A stretch of DNA of 64,000 nucleotides from Thermoanaerobaculia bacterium (GCA_022071945.1 JAJVIN010000023.1:1-64000), one strand, 5' to 3'; positions 8,539-18,066 are shown, counted from the first letter of the stretch. Numbers and translations are program-made. Notes: generated from the sequence alone by a model not told the origin.

Positions 8539-9708
8539 ATGCCGCTACGGCCATCGAAGAAGAAGGCAGGCGTTCGGCCCGCAGCAACCGACCCACTTCC
8601 TCTCTTTTCGGACTTAGAGGAAGTGGCTAATCAGCACATCACCGCACCGATTCCGCCGGTCACCCCTCCGTCCGCTGGAGCAATCCTTCACGGTCCACAG
8701 ATCCCGCCACAGCAGCGTATCCTTCTGTACTCGCCGGACGAATGGGAAGATTTCGTTCACGAATGGGCGTATTTCTGTCTCAAGCGCCTATACCTTCAGG
8801 TCGAACGCGTCGGCGGCGCTGGCGATCGTGGCATTGACATCATTGGATTTACAGACACTCAGAAGCTTCAAGGGGTCTGGGACAACTATCAATGCAAGCA
8901 CTATGACCATCCCCTTTGGCCGGCCGATGCATCGCCCGAACTCGGCAAGCTTCTCTGGTACACCTTTCAGAAGGCCTACCTCCCGCCACGACACTATTTC
9001 TTCGTTTCCCCGCGGGGTGTTGGTACCACACTTTCGGGACTCCTCAGCGACCCCGCCAAGCTCAAAGACCACCTGGCGACGAACTGGGACAAGCACTGCC
9101 GCAAGACGATCACCCAGACGCGGGAGATAGCCTTGGATGGGTCATTTCTGGAACATGTGATGTCGTTCGACTTCTCCATCTTCAGCGCCAAGACCGGACT
9201 ACAGCTCGTCGAAGATCATCGCTCGAGCCCGCACCACAGCCTGCGATTCGGCGGAGGTCTACCGATGCGGCCCCCAGCCGTGGTACCTCCATCAGATATC
9301 ACGGCCAGCGAGAGTCGGTACGTATCGCAGTTGCTCGGCGCCTACGCTGACCACAAGAAAACTCCCGTGTCGGGCATTGAGGCGCTCCATGGGTGGCCAA
9401 CACTCTTGGGCCACTTTCGACGGCAACGAGAGGCGTTCTATCATGCCGAGTCTCTTCGGGTCTTTGCCCGCGATACCGTTCCGGCTGGCACCTTCGAGTC
9501 TCTTCAAGACGACGTCTACGATGGTGTGATCGACACACACGACGCAGATCATGCGGATGGGTATGCGCGCGTCTGCAAGGTCACCGAGGCTGCGCGAAAC
9601 CTGCACCTCACGGAAAACGCTCTGCTCGGGGCGGCGAGGCCCAAAGACAGGGACGGAATCTGCCACCAACTTGTGAACGCAGACAGGCTCCGATGGACCA
9701 AATCGTAG
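8539..9708 (+). CDS. ABC-three-component (ABC-3C) system effector nuclease
   Basis: 389 residues, first of three overlapping genes. The N-terminal half has GAGDRGIDIIGFT followed about 25 residues later by YQCKHYDHPLW, the D...QxK core of an Mrr-like PD-(D/E)XK restriction domain. A C-terminal helical region probably docks the middle component. The gene order (nuclease, small middle component, ABC ATPase with a CxxC motif in its coiled coil) matches the ABC-3C class described in comparative surveys of ABC ATPases in conflict systems. Its stop lies 16 bp inside the next gene. Predicted role: DNA-cleaving effector released or activated when the ATPase senses invading nucleoprotein. Confidence 0.75.
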   Translation: MPLRPSKKKAGVRPAATDPLPLFSDLEEVANQHITAPIPPVTPPSAGAILHGPQIPPQQRILLYSPDEWEDFVHEWAYFCLKRLYLQVERVGGAGDRGIDIIGFTDTQKLQGVWDNYQCKHYDHPLWPADASPELGKLLWYTFQKAYLPPRHYFFVSPRGVGTTLSGLLSDPAKLKDHLATNWDKHCRKTITQTREIALDGSFLEHVMSFDFSIFSAKTGLQLVEDHRSSPHHSLRFGGGLPMRPPAVVPPSDITASESRYVSQLLGAYADHKKTPVSGIEALHGWPTLLGHFRRQREAFYHAESLRVFARDTVPAGTFESLQDDVYDGVIDTHDADHADGYARVCKVTEAARNLHLTENALLGAARPKDRDGICHQLVNADRLRWTKS

Positions 9709-10196
9709 GGAAGCGGCCTGTCACCACATTCAATGGTCCGCTGGAAGCAGGCATTCGCGCGGTGTCGATCCTCAGCGCAGCCCACCCGCGCGCCCTCGAC
9801 CTTCAGCGTCTGATCGCGTTCGACTACCTGCTGGTACACACTGGTGAGTGTGGCGGTCCGGAGAGTCTCCACCCACCAGCACCTCTCCAGTCAGCGGAGC
9901 TGCTTGTGCGCCGGAAGCTCTTGGAACAATCGCTCCTCCTCATGATGACCCGTCAACTCGTCGCCCGAGATGTGACCGTCACGGGCTTTCTGTATCGTGC
10001 GGGAGAGAACGCCGTCCTCTTTCTCGACTCGATGACATCGGCGTATCTCCAGGCGCTAAAGCATCGGGCTGCGTGGCTCGTGAGCGAGTTCGGCGATCAG
10101 TCAGAGTTGGAGTTTCGGAGCTTCATGCAGACGATTCTCGAGCGGTGGGTAGAGGAGTTCCAGATGGCGGAACGGAGCCTTGGGAGCGACGCGTGA
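9693..10196 (+). CDS. ABC-3C system middle component
   Basis: 167 residues from an ATG that overlaps the preceding effector by 16 bp; it ends in a GTGA overlap with the ATPase. It has no catalytic motif. The conserved opening TFNGPLEAGIRAVSILSA, followed by an LDLQRLIAFDYLLVHTG segment, is typical of the small helical middle components that bridge effector and ATPase in ABC-3C systems; the subtype number cannot be fixed by eye. Strict co-linearity and double overlap support a stoichiometric complex. Confidence 0.7.
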   Translation: MDQIVGKRPVTTFNGPLEAGIRAVSILSAAHPRALDLQRLIAFDYLLVHTGECGGPESLHPPAPLQSAELLVRRKLLEQSLLLMMTRQLVARDVTVTGFLYRAGENAVLFLDSMTSAYLQALKHRAAWLVSEFGDQSELEFRSFMQTILERWVEEFQMAERSLGSDA

Positions 10197-12058
10197 CCGG
10201 CTCGGGGATTCGATTGCGTCATCTTTCCTTTCACGGCACTGCCAAGAGGTTGTCCTCCGTGACGTTCGGAGCTGGGTTGAACGTCATCTTTGGTGCATCC
10301 GATACGGGGAAGTCGTTCGTGGTCGAGGCGATCGACTTCATGCTAGGGGGCAAGTCTGCGCTCCGCGACTTCCCTGAGCGTATCGGCTACGACTCTGTGC
10401 TCCTCGGGCTTGAGACGCTGGACGGGGACTGCTACACGCTCCAGCGCAGCGTCGAAGGAGGTGGATTTCGCGTCTTTGATGGGCTGTACATCGAGCCGCC
10501 CTCTGCCGACATCTCGGCGAGGGTCCTCGCAGATCAGCACAGCGAGAAGAGCAGCGACAACCTTTCCACCTTCCTCCTCGAGCGATGCGGGCTCGCTGGG
10601 AAACGCGTTCGGAGGAACAAGGGGGGCGTGACGAACAGCCTCAGTTTCAGGAACCTCGCCCGCCTAGTTATCGTTGACGAAAATGACATCATCGCGAAGC
10701 GTTCACCTCTTTCCGATGGTAACCCAACAGCGGACACACCGAACTTTGCTACCTTCAAGCTCTTGCTTACTGGGGTCGACGACTCGGCGCTGACGGTGAA
10801 GGATCCCAAGTCGGCGGAGGCTCAGTCGTTCGAGGCGCAGCTGGGACTGTTGGATCAGCTCCTCGGGGACTACCGCAAGCGAATCCGCGAGCTGACGGAC
10901 GATCCCGATAACCTCAGTGACCAGCTCGAGCGCATCGAGACATCGCTAGCGCAGCACGCCGGGCAGTTAGGCGCCACGGAGGTGAGCTATCGCCAGATCG
11001 TCGACCGACGACGGGAGCTTCGGAAGAAACTCGAAGAAGGGCGTGACCGGCGCGCAGAGATCGCTTCACTGATCGAGCGCTTCGAACTCTTGGACCGCCA
11101 CTACCTCTCAGACCTTGATCGGCTGCGCTGCATTCAAGAGGGGGGAACGCTCTTTGCAATCCTGGGTCGAGGCGCTTGCCCTCTGTGCGGCTCCGATCCA
11201 ACTCACCACCGGCTTCATGAAGACTGCGACGCGAACGTCGAGATGGTGGTAGCTGCTGCGAGCGGCGAGATCGCCAAGATCGAACTCTTGCGGAGGGAGC
11301 TGACGGAGACCGTGGTCGGACTGCGGCGTGAAGCGAACAGCTTCGACCGACGCCTACCCGGCGTTGAGGAGGAGTTGAGGAGCGTCGCGAGCGAGGCTGA
11401 GCGGGTCGCCAACCCGTTGGCGCGACTCCGCTCGACGTACGGTCAGTTTGCAGACAAGCGAGGGGAGGTGCGGGAGGCATTGTCGCTGCTGCAGATCATT
11501 CGGGATATCGAGCACCGGCGCAACGTTTTGGAGAACGGTCCTGCTGACAGCACAGAGTCGGCGGTCGCCGACGGGGATCTTCCCTCTGCCGTGGCTGAGG
11601 AGTTCGCTCAACGGATTGAGTCGATCTTGAGCGCGTGGCATTTTCCCCAAGCGCAGCGCGTGTACTTCGATTCGAAGTCGCGGGATATCGTCATCGCAGG
11701 GAAGCATCGTACTGCCAGGGGCAAGGGTCTGCGCGCCATCACTCACGCGGCCTTCAGCATCGGTATCCTAGAGCACTGCCGGATCCGAGGGACCCAGCAC
11801 CCTGGCTTCGTAGTCCTTGACTCACCGCTCCTGGCCTACCGCGAGCCGGAGGGCGCTGAGGACGACCTGAGAGGTACTGATCTGAAAGACCAGTTCTACG
11901 CGTATCTCGCAGCCTTGGCGGACGATCGTCAAGTGTTGATCGTCGAGAACAGCAACCCGCCAACAGCAATCGAGGCGCGTCATCAGGTGACGTTCTTCAG
12001 CGCGAACCCACACAGTGGTCGCTACGGGTTCTTTCCCGTGGCACCTAGCGTCGAGTGA
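10193..12058 (+). CDS. ABC-3C system SMC/Rad50-like ABC ATPase
   Basis: 621 residues from a GTG that overlaps the previous stop (GTGA). Walker A is VIFGASDTGKSFV near residue 32. Long coiled coils flank a CPLCGSDPTHHRLHEDC segment near residue 329, a CxxC zinc-hook-like apex as in Rad50 relatives. The C-terminal head has FVVLDSPLLAYREPE near 541, a Walker B/D-loop where the usual DEP is replaced by DSP, as is common in this clade. Role: nucleotide-driven DNA or nucleoprotein sensing that controls the nuclease. The gene ends the operon, and about 175 bp without a gene follow. Confidence 0.8.
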   Translation: MTGSGIRLRHLSFHGTAKRLSSVTFGAGLNVIFGASDTGKSFVVEAIDFMLGGKSALRDFPERIGYDSVLLGLETLDGDCYTLQRSVEGGGFRVFDGLYIEPPSADISARVLADQHSEKSSDNLSTFLLERCGLAGKRVRRNKGGVTNSLSFRNLARLVIVDENDIIAKRSPLSDGNPTADTPNFATFKLLLTGVDDSALTVKDPKSAEAQSFEAQLGLLDQLLGDYRKRIRELTDDPDNLSDQLERIETSLAQHAGQLGATEVSYRQIVDRRRELRKKLEEGRDRRAEIASLIERFELLDRHYLSDLDRLRCIQEGGTLFAILGRGACPLCGSDPTHHRLHEDCDANVEMVVAAASGEIAKIELLRRELTETVVGLRREANSFDRRLPGVEEELRSVASEAERVANPLARLRSTYGQFADKRGEVREALSLLQIIRDIEHRRNVLENGPADSTESAVADGDLPSAVAEEFAQRIESILSAWHFPQAQRVYFDSKSRDIVIAGKHRTARGKGLRAITHAAFSIGILEHCRIRGTQHPGFVVLDSPLLAYREPEGAEDDLRGTDLKDQFYAYLAALADDRQVLIVENSNPPTAIEARHQVTFFSANPHSGRYGFFPVAPSVE

Positions 12059-12232
12059 GGCTCTGGCCGAGCGCTTGTAGCACCATAGCTGCGTGGGCAA
12101 CGCGCCGAAAGGGCAACCGCAGCCGCAGCGGAGCGACCCGCCAACTTTGGAAACGCCCGCCTGCGGGATCAGACCGAGGCGGGCGCGTGGATGCATCCGG
12201 GGCGAATGGAAATCCGGGGCGAATAGTGACGA

Positions 12233-12535
12233 TTACGAGGCGCGTGTCTTGCGCAGGGGTTCGATGTCCTCTGGTGGCAGTGTCCCGTTGAGCCATCGCG
12301 CGATGGCGCACGCGGACCACCGAGGGTTCCCCGCTCCGTTGCGAAGGGGCTTCGGCAGGATGCCGCCCCGCGAGTGGAAGGTGTAGATGGACGCGGTCGC
12401 GTAGGACGTGGCCTCGCCGACCTCAGCCGGCGTCAAGGCCAGCTTCCTCGCGTGGAGGTGGTTGCAGCTTGGGCAGCACATCAGGTCCGGGGACGCGGAT
12501 GCGGGCGGCAGACCGTCGTTCGCACCCATGGGCAT
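12233..12535 (-). CDS. small AlpA/MerR-like helix-turn-helix protein, possible excisionase
   Basis: 100 residues. A CCPSCNHLHARK motif precedes LTPAEVGEATSYATASIYTF, then NPRWSACAIARWLNGTLPP. The pattern of HTH, aromatic wing and WxxxxIxxWLxG tail is characteristic of AlpA/excisionase-type domains. It is the last gene of the minus-strand operon headed at 18898, 97 bp after the ATPase gene. Excisionases of this family bind att sites and steer integrase towards excision, and some also activate the integrase gene; either role fits an element that has its integrase at 7305. The CxxC pair at the N-terminus is an unusual addition. Confidence 0.6.
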   Translation of the reverse strand: MPMGANDGLPPASASPDLMCCPSCNHLHARKLALTPAEVGEATSYATASIYTFHSRGGILPKPLRNGAGNPRWSACAIARWLNGTLPPEDIEPLRKTRAS

Positions 12536-12632
12536 AGACCCTCCTTTTCCTCGTCGAGCGAAGGGAGCGGACGGCCGTGTCCGGCGGCGGTCGGGTGCGC
12601 GTGGGGCACCCGTCCTCGAAGTGGTGCATGGC

Positions 12633-15600
12633 TCAACTCAGGAGCGCGACGCGCTCGGGACTGTCGGCCGTGCGCCACACGGCGCCGAAGAAGGTCCCAG
12701 CCTTCTGAGCCAGTGCCGCGGCGCGCTCGACGCGCGCGGTCGGCTCCACCTTCGGGTTCACGAGCGGCAGGGTGCTGAACGCGTAGAGGCCTCGGTCGCG
12801 CGGATCGATGGCAGCCAGCGCCGCCGACACCCCGGCGACGAGACGCTCCTCGAGCGCGGGCGTCGCCGCGACGACCAGCACGCGGAAGGGACGCACGCCG
12901 CTGACGCCAAGGTGGGCGAGGGCGTCCGGGAGGACGCGCGATGCCCGGGCGGCGTACGAGCGGAGCGCGTGGGCGTACGCCAGTTCCTCGAAGCCCGTCT
13001 CCTTCCGGCCGGTCTCAACCTCCAGGAGGTACGGCTGGCAGACGGGCTGCCCCGCTACAACGGTGCGAACGACGATGACGCCGTCTGGGCGGAGCCGCAT
13101 CTCCGCCTGGTTGTCCTCCAGGTAGAGGCGCTTGCGGAGCGCGGCGGTCAGGTGGCGCGCGATCGGGGCGACCGCCACATCGAGCACGAACTCCTTGTCG
13201 AAGCGGGTCAGGAGCAGCTCGCCACCGGGGAGGCGTCCCGCGCCGGCGGAGGCGAGGGCGAGCAGGTTCGCGATCGCGAGCTGGTGCTGGAGCTGGCCGA
13301 GTTCGTGGCGCTCGACCGCGACGCGCGTCTTCGCTGTGTTCTCGACCACGCGGAGCAGCGCGGGCTCGTCCTGCCCTGTCGCCGCCAGCGCGTTCGCCCC
13401 GGCACGAGAGAGGAGATAGTAGATGGGGTTCGAGCCGGTGCCGCGGGCAGCGGGCGGCTGCATCTTCGCGAGCAGCCCGCCGTCCGCGAGCGCCTTCACC
13501 CGGTCGGAGACCCCGCTGTAGCCACCGAAACGGTCAGGGTCGAGACGCAGGCTGTCGAGCGCCACGAAGTGCCACGACGCAGCCGCCTGGAGGATCGCGA
13601 CGTCGCGCTCGGAGAGCACGCGCCGCTTGCCGTCCGTCCCGAGCACCTCGCCGAAGGGCGAGCGTGCAGCGGGAGGAATCGCCTCGTCGCTCCCTGTGCT
13701 GTCCGGGCTCGTTTCCGCTGCCACCTCGTCGCTGTCAAACGAGGGAGATGTCGTTTCCACACTCTGGGTCGGAGCCATCTCCGTGGGGGCGACCGAAACT
13801 GTGGCTGACTGCGTCGCAGGCACCGAGTCTTCGACGATCGTGACCGGTGTGGTGGCGGTGGGAACGGGGGCGCCGGACACGTTCGGGCGCTCCTCAACCG
13901 GTGCAGCTGCGGAGGGAGACGCCGGCGCAGACGAAGGAGCTGGCGCTGGGACAACCGTCGGGGTGACGTCGACCGTCACCGCCGTATCGAAGGGAGCGCG
14001 CGGCAGCGTCCAGCTCCGGTAGACCTTCTGCTGGTACGTCCGGGCGTGCTCGGCGACCGGGACGCCGAAGAGCGAGACCGGGTACTCGCGCTGCTTCGCG
14101 AGCGCGATCTGGCGCGTCTTCTCCCCGTAGGTCAGGAAGAGCTGGAAGTCCGGGGTGCGTAGGACGCCCTGCGCGGCGTCGAGCGCCTGCTCCGCCACCG
14201 GGACGAAGTGGAGCTGCTCTGTCCACGCCTCGCCGTTGGTCTTCGCAGTGCTCGATCCCGTCGAGCCGCCGGTGCTCTTCGCCGTCCCCGACGTGTCCTG
14301 CCAGCTCGATCCGTTCGACGACGTTGCGCTGCCGCTTCGCCCCCTCCCGCGAGAGTCCGTCCACGACGGCAGATTCGCGGGGTCGTCTGGTACCGAGGTC
14401 TGGGCGTCCCCAGCCGAGTCGCTCCAGCCGTCGCTCTGCCCGTGCTGCTCGGACTCGCCGGTGCTGCGGGACTCCGAGAGCGTCTCGCCCCACGACTCTC
14501 CGAGGCTCTCGCTCAAGCCTTTGGTTTCCGAGGTCGTGCGCGTCCGGTAGGGGATCTGGAGCCCATCCGGGCGGAACGTCCGGAGCCGGTAGGCGATCTC
14601 GGTTGCGACCTCCACGGTGTCCGGGCGGAACCTCCCTCGCAGCTTCGCGTACGACGCCATGAGGTCGGAGAGGCCGTCCTGGATGTCGTCGAGCTGCCGC
14701 TCGCGCTGGTGGAGGAGCAGCACCGACCACCGCTTGTTCCGCTGCACGGCCCAGTCGCCCGATACCCCCTGGTCGATCCAGAACGGCTCATCGATCACCT
14801 GGAAGCCGTACGCCGTCCTGCGCCGGAGCGGCTCGCGTCCCCGCACCCACGTTCGGAGGATCGAGTCGTACGCGCGGAAGAGCATCGTCGCGAGCGTGAG
14901 GTCTGGGAGCGTGTGCGTGAGGAGCAGCTTTCCGCCGCTTCCGAGCAGGCGCGGCAGGTCGAGGCTCTGCTCGTTCACGTAGTCGGCGCCAGGGGACGTG
15001 TAGAAGTAGTTGAGCGCGTTGTCCGTGCTGTCGGTCGCCTGCAGGAACTGCGCGAGTGGGAGTCGCCGGAGTTCCTCGAAGGCCTGCACTTGGTCGTCGA
15101 AGAAGGACTGCTGCGACGGCTGGATTCCGAGGCGCTGCGCCTCGCGGAGGCAGAACTCGAGGAAGGGGTTCGCGACCGGGCCGTGCTTCGTCCGCTCGGG
15201 CGGGGAGATGAGTCGCTTGTACTCGCGGATCGGGCGCCCTGCGGCTGAGAGGATCGTGAGCACCATCATCGCGACCCGCCGGAAGCGGACCCGCTTGTCC
15301 GCGTCGTCGGCGAAGAGCCGGTTGAAGACCTGGTACGTGCGGGTCGCGACGTGCTCGAGCGTCTCGAGGTCACCGTTCGGCAAAAGCTGGCGACGAAGGA
15401 GGTCGATTGAGATGGCGCGCGACGGATCACCGAAGGTGATGATCGGGTGGCGGAGGAGGAAGCGCTGCGCCTGGCCGAGCGCCTCGGGGAGGATGTCGGC
15501 GTAGGCCATGCGACGCGTCGCGATGCAGGCCACCGCATGGAGCAGGTTCGTCGCGAGCGTCCCGGCCCCGTCGAAGACGGCACCCGGGAGTGGCGCCTTC

Positions 15601-15821
15601 AGCGCCTCGTAGAGCGGGGCGAGCACGTGGTTGCTCTTCCCGATCCCGATCTCCCCGCAGCACCAGTAGCTCGTGAGGAAGAGGCTGAGCGAGGCGCGGA
15701 CCTCCTCCCGCGTGTCGACGTCGACACCGAGGAGGAACTCCCGCTCGAGGATCGGGCGCGGGGGTGCCGTCGCGGGAACGAGATTCCGGCGGAGAGCTGG
15801 TGGCAGGATGAGGGTCGACAC
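12633..15821 (-). CDS. TraG/VirD4-like ATPase fused to a C-terminal replication-relaxation domain
   Basis: 1062 residues, started at a GTG preceded by AAGGAGGT at ideal spacing rather than the longer upstream frame. The N-terminal ATPase has Walker A CGEIGIGKSNH near residue 60 and Walker B FQVIDEPFWID near 343. It is interrupted, as in many conjugative TraG/HerA-like ATPases, by a Ser/Gly-rich insert (about 433-540). A Pro/Thr/Ala-rich linker (about 613-727) leads to a Replic_Relax-type domain: SERDVAILQAAASWHFVALD, a winged helix, IYYLLSRAGANAL, then MRLRPDGVIVV and LEVETGRKE, which resembles a nuclease-like fold. It probably moves or processes element DNA. The fusion is notable because the second module of this window encodes the two parts separately (39551-40984 and 42974-43999). 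Confidence 0.75.
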   Translation of the reverse strand: MSTLILPPALRRNLVPATAPPRPILEREFLLGVDVDTREEVRASLSLFLTSYWCCGEIGIGKSNHVLAPLYEALKAPLPGAVFDGAGTLATNLLHAVACIATRRMAYADILPEALGQAQRFLLRHPIITFGDPSRAISIDLLRRQLLPNGDLETLEHVATRTYQVFNRLFADDADKRVRFRRVAMMVLTILSAAGRPIREYKRLISPPERTKHGPVANPFLEFCLREAQRLGIQPSQQSFFDDQVQAFEELRRLPLAQFLQATDSTDNALNYFYTSPGADYVNEQSLDLPRLLGSGGKLLLTHTLPDLTLATMLFRAYDSILRTWVRGREPLRRRTAYGFQVIDEPFWIDQGVSGDWAVQRNKRWSVLLLHQRERQLDDIQDGLSDLMASYAKLRGRFRPDTVEVATEIAYRLRTFRPDGLQIPYRTRTTSETKGLSESLGESWGETLSESRSTGESEQHGQSDGWSDSAGDAQTSVPDDPANLPSWTDSRGRGRSGSATSSNGSSWQDTSGTAKSTGGSTGSSTAKTNGEAWTEQLHFVPVAEQALDAAQGVLRTPDFQLFLTYGEKTRQIALAKQREYPVSLFGVPVAEHARTYQQKVYRSWTLPRAPFDTAVTVDVTPTVVPAPAPSSAPASPSAAAPVEERPNVSGAPVPTATTPVTIVEDSVPATQSATVSVAPTEMAPTQSVETTSPSFDSDEVAAETSPDSTGSDEAIPPAARSPFGEVLGTDGKRRVLSERDVAILQAAASWHFVALDSLRLDPDRFGGYSGVSDRVKALADGGLLAKMQPPAARGTGSNPIYYLLSRAGANALAATGQDEPALLRVVENTAKTRVAVERHELGQLQHQLAIANLLALASAGAGRLPGGELLLTRFDKEFVLDVAVAPIARHLTAALRKRLYLEDNQAEMRLRPDGVIVVRTVVAGQPVCQPYLLEVETGRKETGFEELAYAHALRSYAARASRVLPDALAHLGVSGVRPFRVLVVAATPALEERLVAGVSAALAAIDPRDRGLYAFSTLPLVNPKVEPTARVERAAALAQKAGTFFGAVWRTADSPERVALLS

Positions 15822-15911
15822 GGGACCTCCTTGCCGGCACGGTGGCCGGCACAGTCGTGGCACGACGTGAAGAGCGGGCTGTGCTGAAGTGGGGTGCGGC
15901 CCGCGTGGGGG

Positions 15912-17000
15912 TCAGAATTTCTGGGGGCGGAGCGGCTCGGTGCCGTCGAACATCGACTCCTCGCGACTCAGCACCTCGCGCAGCCGATCCTTGCGCTGCG
16001 CCTCGATCGCGGCGTTCAGGTCCTGGAGCATCGTCCGCCAGTGCTCGGTGATGTCCTTCGGCCAGCGATCCCGCGGGATCGCGAGCTTCGCCGCCACGAC
16101 GCGCGCCGCCTCTCGCAGGGCGTCGTCGTACGGGACGCCGCGCACCTCCGTCTCGCGCAGGATGACGTAGAAGGCGAGGGGCGCCAGCGGGTGGCTCGTG
16201 ACGTCACCGTGGATGGCGGCGCGGAAGAACTCGCGCAGCTCGCTGCGCACGGCCTCGGTGCCGACGCCGGCGATGATCCGCTCAACCTCGTCCTCGCCGA
16301 GCGGGGCGCTGACGGGGGGTGGCGCCGGACGCGCCGCCGCCGCGCGGTAGTCGGCGTCGTGCAGCTCCTGGCGGGCACGGTCGCGCTCGGTGCGGACGCT
16401 CTGCCGGGTGCGCTCCCGGTCGAGGGCGTCGCGCTCGAAGCTGTCGGCGCGCTCCATGGCGCGGCGGGTCTCGCGGTCGAAGGTCGCCCCCTCGAGGTCG
16501 GCTCGTTCGGCACGGAGCCGCGCGATCGCGGTGCGGGTGCGCTCCTCGCGCGTCGCCTCGCGCAGCCCGGCCTGGTCCTCGAGTTCGCCGATGTCGAAGC
16601 AGATCTTCGCGCGGTGGAACGACGCGTCAGCGAGCACCTTCTGCGTCTCGGCGGCGAGGTCGGCGGCCTGCTTCGCGCAGTGGGCCGCGGCGTTCCGCGC
16701 GTCAGCCATCGAGTGGACGGCCCGCGCGACGTGCGCCCAGCCGCGCGCCACGGACTCCGCCGTCTTCTCGAATCTCCGCGCCTGCCCCGGCGACTGGCTG
16801 AGGGTCGCGAGCGCGCCGTGCGTGATGTCGGTGAACGTCGTCGAGTGGTCGAGCGTGGTCGGCGTCCGCGGGCTGAGCACCTCGGCGCTGAAGACCGAGG
16901 GGCGCGTGAGGCTCGAGGAGGACGGACCGTAGGGACCGCTCGTCCCCTCGTCGAGACGGACGAGCGCCGTAGAGCGTTTCGGCGGCGGCTCGGCCATCAC
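15912..17000 (-). CDS. coiled-coil protein of unknown function in the ATPase operon
   Basis: 362 residues of no family I recognise. The centre (about residues 90-230) is almost entirely charged Ala/Arg/Glu helix with heptad character, predicting a long coiled coil. A globular C-terminal part has LAPLAFYVILRETEVRGVPY and PRDRWPKDITEHW. There is no signal peptide or membrane segment, so it is probably cytoplasmic. Its ATG overlaps the stop of the preceding membrane-protein gene by 4 bp (ATGA), so the two are likely made together and may interact. A scaffold or cytoplasmic partner of the downstream ATPase is plausible but not shown. Confidence 0.55.
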   Translation of the reverse strand: MMAEPPPKRSTALVRLDEGTSGPYGPSSSSLTRPSVFSAEVLSPRTPTTLDHSTTFTDITHGALATLSQSPGQARRFEKTAESVARGWAHVARAVHSMADARNAAAHCAKQAADLAAETQKVLADASFHRAKICFDIGELEDQAGLREATREERTRTAIARLRAERADLEGATFDRETRRAMERADSFERDALDRERTRQSVRTERDRARQELHDADYRAAAARPAPPPVSAPLGEDEVERIIAGVGTEAVRSELREFFRAAIHGDVTSHPLAPLAFYVILRETEVRGVPYDDALREAARVVAAKLAIPRDRWPKDITEHWRTMLQDLNAAIEAQRKDRLREVLSREESMFDGTEPLRPQKF

Positions 17001-17791
17001 AGCTTCCTCGTGATGCCGGCGACCTTGGCGATGAACTTCGACTCCTCGACCTCGACCTCGCGGTTGAGCTGCTCGAGCTTGGCCTTGTCCGCGAGGAGGC
17101 GCTGCCGGAGCGTGGCGGCGGCGCGCTCGTGCTCCGCGTGCGTGATGGTGACCCGCTCGCCGGGCGGGACGCGGGGAGACCGCAGCAGGAGCCAGAGGAG
17201 GAGGAGCGTCACGAAGGCGATCATGGAGCCGATGGCCAGGTCAGGCAGCCCCTCGACGGAGGACCGGGGAGGAAGCGGCGGGAGCGCGGTGGGGGGCGGA
17301 GCGCTGGGGGGCACGGAAGTCGGGGTCACAAGCGGCGCTGTCGCCGCCGTGGCTGCGTCCAGCTGGGGACCCGTGCTCACCTGTTCGACGGGTGTCGGCA
17401 CGGCATCCTCCCCGACGGTCGACGCCGGAGGGGGAGCAGCACCGACCAGGAGGCGGATGAGGGTCGCCACGCCCTCCGCGCAGGCGGCGGCCTCCGCGCA
17501 CGGGCCGACGAGAGTGCCGCGCCACGCGCCCACTTCCTCGTAGGCGCCGCTCTCCGGATCCAGGAGGTACGCGCCCCCGTAGTGGCCCTCATCAGGGTGG
17601 AGCACGAAGCCGATCACCGCCTCGCCGACGGTGATCGTCGAGGTGATCTGATGCTCCCGGACGGAGGCGGCCTCGTCGGCGTCGAAGCGCTCCGGCGGCA
17701 TGGAGGGTGGCACCACGTCCTCGCTGCGACCCGGTGCTGCGAACCCGAGTGCTGCGAGGACGAGGAGCCCGGCGAGGAGGCGCCGCGTCAC
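16997..17791 (-). CDS. exported, single-membrane-span protein of the ATPase operon
   Basis: 264 residues. The N-terminus MTRRLLAGLLVLAALGFAAP is a clear Sec signal peptide. About 150 mostly extracytoplasmic residues follow, with FVLHPDEGHYGGAYLLDPES and two Cys (PCAEAAACAEG). A Pro/Thr-rich stalk, a strong membrane helix (IAFVTLLLLWLLLRS, about residue 205) and a cytoplasmic coiled-coil tail complete it. The topology would link the periplasm or envelope to the cytoplasmic face, next to the coiled-coil protein encoded with a 4-bp overlap. It is a candidate envelope component of a DNA-transfer apparatus; no homologue is recognised. Confidence 0.6.
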   Translation of the reverse strand: MTRRLLAGLLVLAALGFAAPGRSEDVVPPSMPPERFDADEAASVREHQITSTITVGEAVIGFVLHPDEGHYGGAYLLDPESGAYEEVGAWRGTLVGPCAEAAACAEGVATLIRLLVGAAPPPASTVGEDAVPTPVEQVSTGPQLDAATAATAPLVTPTSVPPSAPPPTALPPLPPRSSVEGLPDLAIGSMIAFVTLLLLWLLLRSPRVPPGERVTITHAEHERAAATLRQRLLADKAKLEQLNREVEVEESKFIAKVAGITRKL

Positions 17792-18003
17792 ACGGCACCT
17801 CCGTCGCTAGTCACGGGCCTGCGGGGAGGCCGCCTGGCGGGTGGCTTGGCAGCGTGTTCGGCCTCCTTCTCGCCGAGGAGCGAGCGCAGGTAGGTCTGGA
17901 TGAGGGCGAGCGTCTGGCGGATGCCCTCGGTGTCCGCCGCCGTGTGCTCGGCGGTGAGCGTCAGCCGCGGGGGCGACTCGATCGTGATCTTGATGCTGTC
18001 CAT
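17788..18003 (-). CDS. small conserved-looking protein of the ATPase operon
   Basis: 71 residues opening with MDSIKITIESPPRLTLTAEH, a beta-rich start, then a short helix (IRQTLALIQTYLRSLLGE) and a basic Pro/Arg tail. It overlaps the following exported-protein gene by 4 bp, which supports it being real and co-translated. Function unknown. Confidence 0.5.
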   Translation of the reverse strand: MDSIKITIESPPRLTLTAEHTAADTEGIRQTLALIQTYLRSLLGEKEAEHAAKPPARRPPRRPVTSDGGAV

Positions 18004-18066
18004 ACGAAGTCCTCCGTGTGGTTCTCGCCAGGAGCGGGGGTGAATGGTGGCGCGCGCTCGGAGGCC

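Noticed and set aside
14208-15248. 346-codon plus-strand open frame, and a 549-codon one at 15894-17543
   Set aside because: Antisense to the fused ATPase and coiled-coil genes, which have clear motifs, a ribosome site and 4-bp overlaps.
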